Assembly: GCF_013377885.1 (NCBI RefSeq)
Contig: NZ_JABKAU010000032.1
Span: forward strand, 1 to 55,471
From: Hymenobacter lapidiphilus
GTDB taxonomy: Bacteria > Bacteroidota > Bacteroidia > Cytophagales > Hymenobacteraceae
Direction of reading: 5' to 3'
DNA length: 55,471 bases
Below are positions 1-10,319 of the stretch, piece after piece. Made by a program: the position numbers and the translations under genes. The notes below the pieces were generated by a model, which was given only the letters and a program-made list of their open reading frames with translations, was not told the DNA's origin and did no database searches. Position 1 is the first letter of the stretch; each line of letters begins with the position of its first letter.

Positions 1-168
1 GCTGCCCACTCGTGTGGATGTACAGTTGACGAATGACGCGCTGGCCTTACGCTGCAAGGATGCCGCCAGCCAGCGGGCCGATACTCCTTATCGGGCGGCA
101 GAGGAGCACTATAGCTGGCAAACCACAGGCCCCGCATTTGGCACAACGCTGCCCCCTGGTTTACGCAC

Positions 169-201
169 AAAAAAAGCCGCATCCCCCGGATGCGGCCTTT
201 C
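169..201 (-). terminator. Intrinsic terminator of glnN
   Basis: On the minus strand a 9-bp perfect stem (176-184 with 188-196) with a 3-nt loop is followed by a run of seven T (169-175 read in reverse). It sits about 60 bp beyond the glutamine synthetase stop codon, which is the textbook position and layout for a Rho-independent terminator. The remaining bases 1-168 show no gene I can support. Confidence 0.85.
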
Positions 202-259
202 TAAGATCGGGGCGCGGAGAAAAATTCCCACCCAACTCCGGCCCGACTCTGACCCTGGC

Positions 260-2449
<2,190 letters not shown>

Positions 2450-2504
2450 AGAGGAAATGAAGTACGCGGAAGAAATTGAAGCGTGTAGCACTTATCAATA
2501 GGGA

Positions 2505-2539
2505 CAAATATACGACCTAAGTATAAAAGATGACACCAA
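2505..2539 (-). promoter_or_regulatory. Bacteroidetes-type promoter of glnN
   Basis: Read on the minus strand, TATATTTG (2505-2512) matches the Bacteroidetes -7 consensus TAnnTTTG exactly. A TTG that could be the -33 element is at 2537-2539, 24 nt further upstream, which is slightly long. The expected start of transcription is near 2498, about 50 nt before the ATG. The flank 2500-2640 is AT-rich compared with the surrounding coding DNA. Confidence 0.6.
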
Positions 2540-2724
2540 CCGCCTTATTTTGCACCCCTATCTTCGATATAAATCACCTTTTTTTTCAGATAAGCCCATA
2601 TAATTATACCCCCTATCCTGTTTCACACACACATTTTACAGAGCCGTACCCCTTTTGAAGGATACTATTGGCAGGACTTACGCAAAACCGGGTTTTGGGC
2701 TTGTATCGCATATGTAGGGAATGA

Positions 2725-2831
2725 GTTGCGGAGGTCGATGTAGGGGCGGGGCTTGTCCCCGCCCGCCGTTCAACAGTACGGTGCGAACGGCGGGCGGGGG
2801 CAAGCCCCGCCCCTACATCGACCTCCGCAAC
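2725..2831. repeat. Long inverted repeat, 47-bp arms
   Basis: Left arm 2725-2771 and right arm 2785-2831 are complementary at 46 of 47 positions (the exception is a G:T wobble), separated by a 13-nt loop. The arms are very GC-rich. It lies between glnN and the LTA-synthase-like gene, just before the latter's promoter. It looks like an intergenic palindromic repeat (REP/MITE-like) rather than a simple terminator, because both neighbours point away from it. No transposase is inside. Confidence 0.85.
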
Positions 2832-2881
2832 CTGGGTTTGAAAAGCCCGGCCGCCAACTCCGGGCATCCGGGCCGGGGGGT

Positions 2882-2889
2882 TACCTTTG
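2882..2889 (+). promoter_or_regulatory. Promoter -7 box, leaderless start
   Basis: TACCTTTG matches TAnnTTTG exactly and ends 5 nt before the GTG at 2895, so transcription would begin at or next to the start codon. I see no convincing -33 TTG at the usual distance. The same short arrangement occurs at 45601-45608 before the MtaB gene. Confidence 0.6.
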
Positions 2890-2894
2890 CAGGC

Positions 2895-4760
2895 GTGAAA
2901 AGCCGCTTTGCGTTTCAGCCGCGCTACTTCCTGTTCTGGCTGCTGTATTTCGGGCTGGTCAGGGGCCTGTTTCTGGTTTACTACCTGTCGCGCACGCTGG
3001 TGCTGCCGGCCGGCACGGTGCCACGCATCTTCGGCCACGCCCTGCGGCTCGATGCCTCAGCGACGGCCTACCTGTGCCTGGCTACCTTCCTGTTGTTCGT
3101 AGTCGGCAGTCTGGCCGGGCCGCGGTTCGGGCTGGCGCGCGGCCTGCGCGTACTTACTATGGTGCTGGTGGCGCTGGTGTCCCTGCTTACGGTGGCCGAC
3201 CTGGCCCTGTACGGCCCCTGGGGCTTCCGGCTCGATGCTACGCCGCTGCAGTACCTGCGCACGCCGGGCGAGGCGGCGGCTTCGGCCAGCGCCGGCCAGT
3301 TGGGGCTGCTGCTGGGGCTGTGGCTGGCGCTGCTGGGCGTGGGCTGGGGCCTATATAGAGGCGTGGTAGGCCGGCTGCCGGACCTGCCGGCGGGCTTCGG
3401 ACGGGGCCGGGCGGCGCTGGCGGCGCTGCTGTACCTGGTGCTGCTGGTGGTGCCGTTGCGCGGGGGCCTGCAGCAGATTCCCATCAACCAGGGCGACGTG
3501 TATTTTTCGCAGGCGCCCTTTGCCAACCACGCAGCCATCAACGTGCCCTGGAATGTGCTCAACTCGCTGCGGCTGCAAACCAGCACCCGCAACCCCTACC
3601 AATTCCTGCCCGATACCGCCGCCGCTCGCCTCACCGCCAGCCTCTACCAAACGGGCGGCCCCGATACGGTCCGGCTGCTGCGCCCCGGCCTGCAAAAGCC
3701 CAACGTGCTGTTTATCATTTTGGAGAGCTTCACGGGCAAGCTGGTGGGCCATTTGGGCGGCGAGCCGGGCATCACGCCCACCCTCGACAGCCTGAGCCGC
3801 ACCGGCGTGGCCTTCCGCAACATCTTTGCGGCCGGCGACCGGAGCCAGAAGGGCCTTGTAGCGCTGCTCTCGGGCTACCCCAACCAGCCGGCCACCAGCA
3901 TCATCAAGTACCCGCGCAAAACCGAGCAGCTGCCTCACCTGGCCCGGGTAATGCGCCAGCAGGGCTACAGCACGGCCTACTACCACGGCGGCGAGCTGGC
4001 CTTCGCCAACATGAAAAGCTACCTCGTCACGGCCGGCTACCAGCGCTTCACCGAGCGGGCCGATTTCGCGCGCCAGGACCAGAACGCCAAGTGGGGCGCC
4101 CACGACCATGTGCTGTTCAACCGGCTGCAGCAGGAGCTGCCCGCCCAACCGGCACCGTTCTTCGTCACGGCCTTTACCCTGAGCAGCCACGAACCGTTCG
4201 ACGTGCCCATGCGCGCCCGCTTCCGAGGTTCCAGCGAGGCCAGCCGCTTCCGCAACTCCATGTATTACACCGACCACGTGCTGGGTCAGTTTCTGCAAAC
4301 GGCCCGTCAGCAGCCCTGGTGGAACAATACGCTGGTGGTGCTGGTAGCCGACCACGGCCACCCCCAGCCCGGCAACTCGCCCAACCACGACCCGGCCAAG
4401 TTCCGGATTCCGCTGCTACTCACCGGCGGCGCGCTGGCACCCGCCGCCCAGGGCCGGCGGGTGCCCACCTACGGCTCGCAAACCGACGTTGCTGCCACGT
4501 TGCTGCACCAGCTGAACCTGCCCGCCACCAACTTCCCCTGGAGCCGCGACCTGCTGGCCCCCGCCCCGCCCGCCTGGCCCGGCGGCGCGGCCTTCTACTC
4601 CTTCACCGACGGCTTCGGCGTAGCGACGCCCGCCGGAGTGGTCACTTACGACAACGTAGCCCGCCGCATCATCGAGCGGGATTCGACGGTTTCCCAGCGG
4701 CAGTTGCGCTTCGGGCAGGCGTATGAGCAGGTGTCTTTCGGGGATTTTCTGGGGAAGTGA
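2895..4760 (+). CDS. LTA synthase-like sulfatase-fold phosphotransferase
   Basis: Inner-membrane protein of 621 residues: about five N-terminal transmembrane helices (to about residue 190), a linker, then an alkaline-phosphatase/sulfatase-fold domain on the periplasmic side. Relatives transfer phosphoglycerol or phosphoethanolamine onto envelope glycans or lipids. Metal-site residues are visible: E277 in IILES and D486-H487 in VADHGH. The nucleophile position, Thr in LtaS, appears to be Ser317 in DRSQKG. I start at GTG 2895 because it directly follows an exact -7 promoter box and because the upstream ATG at 2721 lies inside the inverted repeat and would add a Gly/Arg-rich stretch unlike a protein start. 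Gram-negative bacteria lack LTA, so the true substrate is unknown. It stands alone, ahead of the polysaccharide locus. Confidence 0.85.
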   Translation: MKSRFAFQPRYFLFWLLYFGLVRGLFLVYYLSRTLVLPAGTVPRIFGHALRLDASATAYLCLATFLLFVVGSLAGPRFGLARGLRVLTMVLVALVSLLTVADLALYGPWGFRLDATPLQYLRTPGEAAASASAGQLGLLLGLWLALLGVGWGLYRGVVGRLPDLPAGFGRGRAALAALLYLVLLVVPLRGGLQQIPINQGDVYFSQAPFANHAAINVPWNVLNSLRLQTSTRNPYQFLPDTAAARLTASLYQTGGPDTVRLLRPGLQKPNVLFIILESFTGKLVGHLGGEPGITPTLDSLSRTGVAFRNIFAAGDRSQKGLVALLSGYPNQPATSIIKYPRKTEQLPHLARVMRQQGYSTAYYHGGELAFANMKSYLVTAGYQRFTERADFARQDQNAKWGAHDHVLFNRLQQELPAQPAPFFVTAFTLSSHEPFDVPMRARFRGSSEASRFRNSMYYTDHVLGQFLQTARQQPWWNNTLVVLVADHGHPQPGNSPNHDPAKFRIPLLLTGGALAPAAQGRRVPTYGSQTDVAATLLHQLNLPATNFPWSRDLLAPAPPAWPGGAAFYSFTDGFGVATPAGVVTYDNVARRIIERDSTVSQRQLRFGQAYEQVSFGDFLGK

Positions 4761-4794
4761 GGAAGTGGCTGGGGCGTAGATATATAGGCCCAGT

Positions 4795-5188
4795 CTACTC
4801 CGTACATTGGGTTAAGTAGGTGATGGCGCCTACCCACAGCCGGTTGGGAGCCGTAGGAGCTGGCAGGCCGGGCAGCCTGTTGGGGGCGGCGCGTACGGCC
4901 GAATCCGAATGGGTGGTACGCGGCACGAACGAGTGCGGCTGCTGGGCCCGCAGCCCGTGGGCTTTGAGCACGCGGCAAATCTGGGTTTGCACTTCGGTGC
5001 GCAGCAGGTAGGTGCCGTAGCGCTGGCCCACTGGCATACCAACACCTCAATAACGACTACTTGCCAGGCCGACCAGACGGGAGGGGCGTTGCCAAGCGTA
5101 ACAGGCGACCGGGGCCACGTGCAGCACCTGGCAGAGCTGGTGTACGGGCACTTGAGCGGCCTGCTGGGCAATGTGGTGGTAAGTGCTC
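4795..5188 (-). pseudogene. IS3-family orfB (DDE transposase) remnant
   Basis: The minus strand reads STYHHIAQQAAQVPVHQLCQ and onward (CYAWQRPSRL), typical of the start of IS3-family OrfB, to a stop; a frame change at about 5040 leads to MPVGQRYGTYLLRTEVQ and later WVGAITY. In active relatives this last motif is WxGDITY, where D is the first catalytic aspartate; here it is Ala. The gene then stops at 4795, so the rest of the rve core, with the second D and the E, is absent. It is clearly a dead, truncated transposase. Confidence 0.8.
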
Positions 5189-5487
5189 ACGGGGGCGGAT
5201 GGCCAAGGAGAACCAAGGCTTTTTCTACAGTATCGAGCTCCTGCGCCAGTCGTGTGCTAGCTGCGCGAAGGGCGCGCACTTGCGGGTCGCGTGCCACTCT
5301 ACACTGGCCTCTTCGGTCACGAGCTGGGGCGGTGGCCAACGGTAGAGCAGCTTGGGGCTACTGCCCATTTGCCGGGCTGGGCCTAGGTGCTGCGTCTCCC
5401 GATGGCCAGACGCAGAGCCTACGCCCTAAACGCTTCGCCGTGTTTACTCCGTTTGTCGGGCGACGTTCCGCTGGGTTTTGCTGCCAT
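5187..5487 (-). pseudogene. IS3-family orfA remnant
   Basis: From ATG 5487 the minus strand reads MAAKPSGTSPDKRSKHGEAF, typical of the N-terminus of IS3-family OrfA (a helix-turn-helix DNA-binding protein), then meets an in-frame stop after 22 codons. After a frame change the middle reads SPKLLYRW, and the C-terminal coiled coil (LRAASTRLAQELDTVEKAL) follows in another frame to a stop at 5187-5189. All parts are in the right order, so this is one gene broken by stops and small indels. Confidence 0.8.
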
Positions 5488-5672
5488 GAAAGAAGAAATA
5501 TACATCCTTCTCTTGTCTGTTTTGCCGAGGCCAGCTCAAAACTACATGTAAGTCATATTATCCAATGCATATAATTATAACTTTTACTGTGTTTTACTTT
5601 CCAAATAAACTATAATACGTTATAAAATATAATTTTTCATATAAATGCTATTGATCAATTTTTAGAGTGCAT

Positions 5673-5710
5673 TTTGTCATTTTTATATAATAATTATTAA
5701 TTTTTCTTTG
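5673..5710 (+). promoter_or_regulatory. Possible promoter of the polysaccharide locus
   Basis: The stretch 5570-5715 is strongly AT-rich next to GC-rich coding DNA. TTTCTTTG (5703-5710) matches TAnnTTTG at all but one fixed position, and a TTTG at 5673-5676 could be the -33 element, although the 26-nt gap is long. It would give a leader of about 60 nt before the ATG at 5779. Weak support. Confidence 0.35.
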
Positions 5711-5778
5711 TAAAGAGAGTAGCATCAAATCACCAACAAGGCTACTCTGAATACTTCCTGGCTTCAACTGGAACGACT

Positions 5779-7173
5779 ATGGAACGCTATGCTCACTACT
5801 CTGACTCCAGCCGGATAATTCTTCCCTTGCTCGATGGCATCATTATTTTTGGTGCCTTTCGCGCTTCTACCATCTTGGTTTCAGATGCTTGGTTATTTGA
5901 TAGTTACGCCTCATTCTTCGTCGTTTTCGCGCTCCTGTGGTCTATGCTTTCGCATCACTACGCGAACATCTTCCGGCTGGACCGCCAGATTTCCTACGGC
6001 GAAAAGCTGGTTTACCTGTTGCGGACCTTCCTGATGCATGGCGGGTTGCTGTTTGGCGTTGCATTACTGCTGCACGTCAGCTGGATGCCCCAGCGGCAGT
6101 TGCTCGTGGTTTATGGGCTGGCGGTTGCGGGTGTGGTGCTAGGGCGGTTTTTGCTCGCGTTTTGCTACCGCCTTTACCAGCGCTATTTTGCCGAGCCCCA
6201 CAGCCGATTCATTATTGTGGGAGCCAGCACTAGTGGGCAGCAGCTCTACTACTTCCTGCGGGCTCACGACCCCGACGGCAGTCAGTTCAAGGGTTTCTTT
6301 GCCGATGAGAACGTGCCAGCCGCCCTGAGCCACCTCGTGCGGGGCACGGTGGCCGAGGTGAAAGACTACTGCCGGCGCACCCCGGTTGATGAAATTTACT
6401 TTGCGCTGCCTTTCACCCAGCAGGCCCTGATTGCCGACCTGACGAGCTTTGCGGCCGATAACTTCCTCTCGCTGCGCATTGTGCCCGATTACCACGGCAC
6501 GCTGGGCCAGGACGTGAACATGTACCTCTGCGACCACCTGCCCGTGCTGATGGTGCGGCGGGCACCCTTGGCCATGTGGGCCAACCTGGTGCTGAAGCGG
6601 GCCTTCGATATCGGCTTCTCGCTGCTGGTTATTGTGCTGCTGTTTCCGCTGGTGCTGCCGGTGCTGGCCCTGGCCATTAAGCTCGACTCGAAGGGGCCGG
6701 TGTTTTTCCGGCAGATGCGGCCGGGCAAGCGCAACCGCTTGTTTCCGTGCTACAAGCTGCGCACCATGTCGGCTGGCCACCAGCAGGCCGAGCTGCAGGC
6801 TACCAAGGCCGACCCGCGGGTGACGCACCTGGGCCGGTACCTGCGCAAATACAACCTCGACGAGCTGCCGCAATTTTTCAACGTGCTGCTGGGCCATATG
6901 TCGGTTGTAGGCCCGCGTCCCAACATGATTTCGCAGCTGGAAGAATACTCCAAGCACATTCACACCTACGCCATGCGCCACGCCGTGATGCCGGGCATTA
7001 CGGGCTACGCCCAGGTGAACGGTTTTCGGGGGGAAACCCGCGCCCCCAACGCCATGGAAAAGCGGGTGGAGTACGACCTGAAATACCTTGAGAACTGGTC
7101 GTTTAGCCTGGATATGCAGATAATAGGCTTAACGCTCCGCAACATGATAAAAGGCGAAAAAAACGCCTACTAG
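5779..7173 (+). CDS. Polyprenyl-phosphate sugar-1-P transferase (WcaJ-like)
   Basis: Starts each repeat unit by moving a sugar-1-phosphate from a nucleotide sugar onto undecaprenyl phosphate at the inner membrane. The 464 residues have the usual layout: four N-terminal transmembrane helices, a soluble middle domain (about residues 140-250), and a C-terminal bacterial sugar transferase domain from about residue 270. That domain begins with KRAFDIGFS and a re-entrant hydrophobic helix, then YKLRTM and, near residues 356-382, LDELPQFFNV and VGPRP, all hallmarks of the family. It is the first gene of the polysaccharide locus, 134 bp ahead of a WecG/TagA-type transferase. Glucose-1-P or galactose-1-P is the likely donor part, but the sequence does not decide which. 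Confidence 0.9.
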   Translation: MERYAHYSDSSRIILPLLDGIIIFGAFRASTILVSDAWLFDSYASFFVVFALLWSMLSHHYANIFRLDRQISYGEKLVYLLRTFLMHGGLLFGVALLLHVSWMPQRQLLVVYGLAVAGVVLGRFLLAFCYRLYQRYFAEPHSRFIIVGASTSGQQLYYFLRAHDPDGSQFKGFFADENVPAALSHLVRGTVAEVKDYCRRTPVDEIYFALPFTQQALIADLTSFAADNFLSLRIVPDYHGTLGQDVNMYLCDHLPVLMVRRAPLAMWANLVLKRAFDIGFSLLVIVLLFPLVLPVLALAIKLDSKGPVFFRQMRPGKRNRLFPCYKLRTMSAGHQQAELQATKADPRVTHLGRYLRKYNLDELPQFFNVLLGHMSVVGPRPNMISQLEEYSKHIHTYAMRHAVMPGITGYAQVNGFRGETRAPNAMEKRVEYDLKYLENWSFSLDMQIIGLTLRNMIKGEKNAY

Positions 7174-7306
7174 TCATTCGCCTCCCGACGACTACCTCCT
7201 TAAAACTGCGGTAGGCCTGTTGCAGCCAGCGCCGCTTGGCAGGGTGGTTTTCGAGCAGACCGAAGCTGCTGAATCCGTTGAATCGTTCTTAATTTCTTAC
7301 CCAGCC

Positions 7307-8182
7307 ATGCCCAGAATCCTTGCCAAATATGCGGTGCTGAAAACGCAGGTTTCGGCGGGTACGCCCGCCGATTTCCTGGCGGCCATTCTGCGGCTGGGTG
7401 CCGCCCGCGGCTCGGGCTACGTGTGCTGCGCCAACGTGCACATGCTGGTGGAGGCCCATCACCAGCCCGATTTTCGGCGCCTGCTCAACCAGGCCCGGGT
7501 AGTAACCCCCGACGGCAGCCCCGTAGCCGCCAGCCTGCGCTGGCTGCACGGGCAGCCGCAGGCCCGCGTGGCGGGCATGGATCTGCTACCGGCGCTGCTG
7601 ACTGCCGCCGCCGCCGCCGGCCAGTCGGTTTACTTTTATGGAACCACCGAGGAAGTGCTGGCCGCGCTGGTGGCCCGGGCCCGGCGCGAGCTGCCCACCC
7701 TGCAAATAGCTGGCTGGCACGCTCCGCCCTTCCGGCCCCTCACCCCGGCCGAGGACGCCGCCGACGTGGCCGCCATCAACGTGGCTCAACCCAACCTGCT
7801 GTTTGTGGCCTTGGGCTGCCCGCGCCAGGAGCGCTGGATGGCGGCCCACGACGGCCGCGTGCAGGCCTGCATGCTGGGCGTGGGGCAGGCATTTCGGGTG
7901 TATGCGGGGTTTGAGCCGCGTCTTCCGCCCTGGGCCCGGCCGCTGTGGCTGGAGTGGGCCTTCCGGCTGTGGCAGGAGCCGCGGCGGCTGGCCGGGCGCT
8001 ACCTGCGCACCAACCCACTGTTTGTGTACCTGTTGGCCCGCGAACTGCTCCTGCTTTATATCGGCCGGGCAGTTGCCCCTGGGCAATCGGCCGGCCCCAG
8101 CCGGCCCCGGCTGGCCCGCCGGCGCAATGGGGCGCGGCGCGACGGGTCCTCTGTTCTTCACTCCAAAACTATTGTGCGATGA
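7307..8182 (+). CDS. WecG/TagA/CpsF-family glycosyltransferase (GT26)
   Basis: Adds the second sugar (N-acetylmannosaminuronate or N-acetylmannosamine in known members) to the lipid-linked first sugar at the cytoplasmic face. The 291 residues carry the family landmarks: TPDGSPV near residue 64 (the PDG aspartate is the proposed catalytic residue), ALGCPRQERWM near residues 165-178, and a basic C-terminal tail that docks to the membrane. The usual GVGxxFDFxAG motif is changed to GVGQAFRVYAG. I chose ATG 7307 because an earlier in-frame start at 7220 would add 29 residues without similarity. Its stop overlaps the next gene's ATG (ATGA), so translation is probably coupled. Confidence 0.85.
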   Translation: MPRILAKYAVLKTQVSAGTPADFLAAILRLGAARGSGYVCCANVHMLVEAHHQPDFRRLLNQARVVTPDGSPVAASLRWLHGQPQARVAGMDLLPALLTAAAAAGQSVYFYGTTEEVLAALVARARRELPTLQIAGWHAPPFRPLTPAEDAADVAAINVAQPNLLFVALGCPRQERWMAAHDGRVQACMLGVGQAFRVYAGFEPRLPPWARPLWLEWAFRLWQEPRRLAGRYLRTNPLFVYLLARELLLLYIGRAVAPGQSAGPSRPRLARRRNGARRDGSSVLHSKTIVR

Positions 8183-9117
8183 AAGCGGTGATTCTGGCCG
8201 GGGGCTACGGCACCCGCATCAGCGAGGAAAGCGGGCTGCGGCCCAAGCCGATGGTTGAAATCGGCGGAAAGCCCATTTTGTGGCACATCATGAAGATTTA
8301 TGCCCACCACGGCATCACCGATTTCGTGATTTGCTGCGGCTATAAGGGCTACCTCATCAAGCAATACTTCGCCGATTACTTCCTGCACAACGCCGACGTC
8401 ACGTTCCGGCTGGACCGCAACGAGGTGAAAGTCCACTTCACCAACGCCGAACCCTGGACGGTGACGCTGGTTGACACCGGCCAGGAAACCATGACCGGCG
8501 GACGCCTGCGCCGGGTGCGCGGCCACCTGGACGACGAAACGTTTTGCCTCACTTACGGCGACGGGGTCGGCGACATCGACATTCAGGCCAGCATAGGCTA
8601 CCACCGGCAGCAGCACACCCTGGCCACGCTCACGGCGGTGCGGCAGCCGGGTCGTTTCGGGGTTTTCAACCTGCCCGATGATGACAGCAAAGTGAGCAGC
8701 TTCACCGAAAAGCCCGAAGGCGGCGTCACCTCGTGGGTAAATGGGGGTTTTTTCGTGCTTGAACCCGCCGTAATCGACTACATCGACGGCGACAACACCA
8801 CCTGGGAGCGAGCCCCGCTGGAACGCCTGGCGGCCGAAGGGCAGCTGGCGGCCTACCGCCACCCGGGCTTCTGGCAGCCCATGGACACCCTGCGGGACCG
8901 TAACATGCTCGAACAGCTATGGCAAAGCGGCAAGGCCCCCTGGAATGTGTGGAGCCAGAACCCGGCGCCCGCATCGCGCCCGCTTAAACCGCAGCCCGCC
9001 GTCGTTCCGGTGCTGCCCGCGCCCTGGCCCATTGCGGTAGCGTCCGACAACGGGCACAACGGCCGGACCCGCTGGTCTGCGCACCTGCCGCCGGGCACGC
9101 TCATGCCCATCGACTAG
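8179..9117 (+). CDS. rfbF: Glucose-1-phosphate cytidylyltransferase
   Basis: Makes CDP-glucose from CTP and glucose-1-phosphate, the first step to CDP-linked 6-deoxy or 3,6-dideoxy sugars. The N-terminal nucleotide-binding signature LAGGYGTRISEESGLRPKPM and the PILWHIM helix are present, with the active-site DGVGDID and the WQPMDTLRD segment near the C-terminus. The catalytic part covers the family's usual length (about 257 residues); an extra Pro-rich tail of about 50 residues follows, giving 312 in all. It starts inside the previous stop codon (ATGA). The dehydratase that normally follows (RfbG) is not in this window; an SDR enzyme, a 3,5-epimerase and a C-methyltransferase follow instead. 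Confidence 0.9.
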   Translation: MKAVILAGGYGTRISEESGLRPKPMVEIGGKPILWHIMKIYAHHGITDFVICCGYKGYLIKQYFADYFLHNADVTFRLDRNEVKVHFTNAEPWTVTLVDTGQETMTGGRLRRVRGHLDDETFCLTYGDGVGDIDIQASIGYHRQQHTLATLTAVRQPGRFGVFNLPDDDSKVSSFTEKPEGGVTSWVNGGFFVLEPAVIDYIDGDNTTWERAPLERLAAEGQLAAYRHPGFWQPMDTLRDRNMLEQLWQSGKAPWNVWSQNPAPASRPLKPQPAVVPVLPAPWPIAVASDNGHNGRTRWSAHLPPGTLMPID

Positions 9118-9163
9118 CCATTTGCCTGATACTACTTGGCCTCTCACCTGCTCTCCTACTTCC

Positions 9164-10285
9164 ATGGCTTCTCCTCGCATTCTGATAACCGGCAACATGG
9201 GCTATGTAGGCCCCGGCGTGGTACGCACGCTCCGCCAGGCCTTCCCCGGGGCCGAGCTGATTGGCTACGACCTGGGCCTGTTTGCGCATTGCCTCACTGG
9301 CTCCGGCCGCCTGCCCGAATCCTACCTCAACCGGCAGGAATTTGGCGATGTGCGCACCTTTCCCAGCGCCTTGCTGAAGGGCGTAGACACCGTGGTGCAT
9401 CTGGCCGCCATTTCCAACGACCCGATGGGCACCGCCTACGAAGCCGCAACGCTGGCCGTAAACCACGCGGCCAGCGTGCAGCTGGCCCGGCAGGCCAAAT
9501 GGTGCGGCGTGCAGCGCTTCGTGTTTGCCAGCTCGTGCAGCCTGTATGGGCTGGGCGGCGAAGTGGCGAAGAACGAAGATTCGGCGCTCAATCCGCTGTC
9601 GGCTTACGCCCGCTCGAAAGCTGCCACCGAGCGCGATTTGCAGACGCTGGCCGACGACTCTTTCCAGGTGAGCTGCCTGCGCTTTGCCACTGCCTGCGGC
9701 TGGAGCGAACGGCTGCGGCTGGACCTGGTGCTTAACGACTTTGTGGCCAGCGCCACGGCCACAGGCGCCATTAGTATCCTAAGCGACGGCACGCCCTGGC
9801 GGCCCCTGATTCATGTGCACGACATGGCCCGGGCCATTCTGTGGGCGCTGGGGCGCAGCACAAACCAGGGCGGCAACTTTTTGTGCCTGAATGTGGGCTC
9901 CGATGGCTGGAATTACCGCGTGAGCGAGCTGGCCGAAGCCGTGGCGCGGGCCATCCCCGGCACCCGCGTGCAGCTCAACCCCGATGCTCCGGCTGACCTG
10001 CGCTCCTACCGCGTCGATTTCAGCCTGTTCCGCCACCTGGCCCCCCACCACCAGCCCCGCCATACTCTCGCAGAAACCATCGCCGAGCTGCGCAGCCACC
10101 TGCGGGAAATCGATTTTCACGACGCCTCGTTTCGCACCTCCCGGCTCATGCGCCTGCACGTGCTCAAAACGCTGCAGGACGAGGGCGAGCTGGATGAGGA
10201 GCTGATTCTCCGGCACGTACCGGGCGGAGCCCCAATTGGGCTGCCCGAACCCGCACCAGCCCGCCGGCTTCCCGAAGCAGTCTGA
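9164..10285 (+). CDS. NAD-dependent epimerase/dehydratase (extended SDR)
   Basis: Nucleotide-sugar enzyme with an N-terminal Rossmann site (TGNMGYVG, residues 9-16) and the catalytic pair Y148-xxx-K152 (YARSK). The segment before the Tyr is SSCSLYG, as in 4-epimerases and 4-reductases, rather than the (S/T)DE of 4,6-dehydratases. I therefore favour an epimerase or 4-ketoreductase acting on a CDP-keto sugar; this is inference. Length 373 residues from ATG 9164; an alternative ATG at 9122 would add 14 residues of low-complexity sequence before the Rossmann strand. It sits 46 bp after rfbF and 34 bp before the 3,5-epimerase gene, evidently in one operon. Confidence 0.8.
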   Translation: MASPRILITGNMGYVGPGVVRTLRQAFPGAELIGYDLGLFAHCLTGSGRLPESYLNRQEFGDVRTFPSALLKGVDTVVHLAAISNDPMGTAYEAATLAVNHAASVQLARQAKWCGVQRFVFASSCSLYGLGGEVAKNEDSALNPLSAYARSKAATERDLQTLADDSFQVSCLRFATACGWSERLRLDLVLNDFVASATATGAISILSDGTPWRPLIHVHDMARAILWALGRSTNQGGNFLCLNVGSDGWNYRVSELAEAVARAIPGTRVQLNPDAPADLRSYRVDFSLFRHLAPHHQPRHTLAETIAELRSHLREIDFHDASFRTSRLMRLHVLKTLQDEGELDEELILRHVPGGAPIGLPEPAPARRLPEAV

Positions 10286-10319
10286 ACCACCGGTCTTTTC
10301 GCTTGCTTACCCTGCGGCC

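Larger units (their letters stand above)
4795..5487 (-). mobile_element. Decayed IS3-family insertion sequence
   Basis: Read on the minus strand, this stretch contains the remains of both IS3-family genes in order: orfA from 5487 and orfB from about 5188. It ends abruptly near 4800, in the middle of the orfB catalytic core, about 35 bp after the neighbouring gene's stop. Terminal inverted repeats were not found. In-frame stops and frame changes show that it is inactive. It separates the LTA-synthase-like gene from the polysaccharide locus. Confidence 0.8.
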
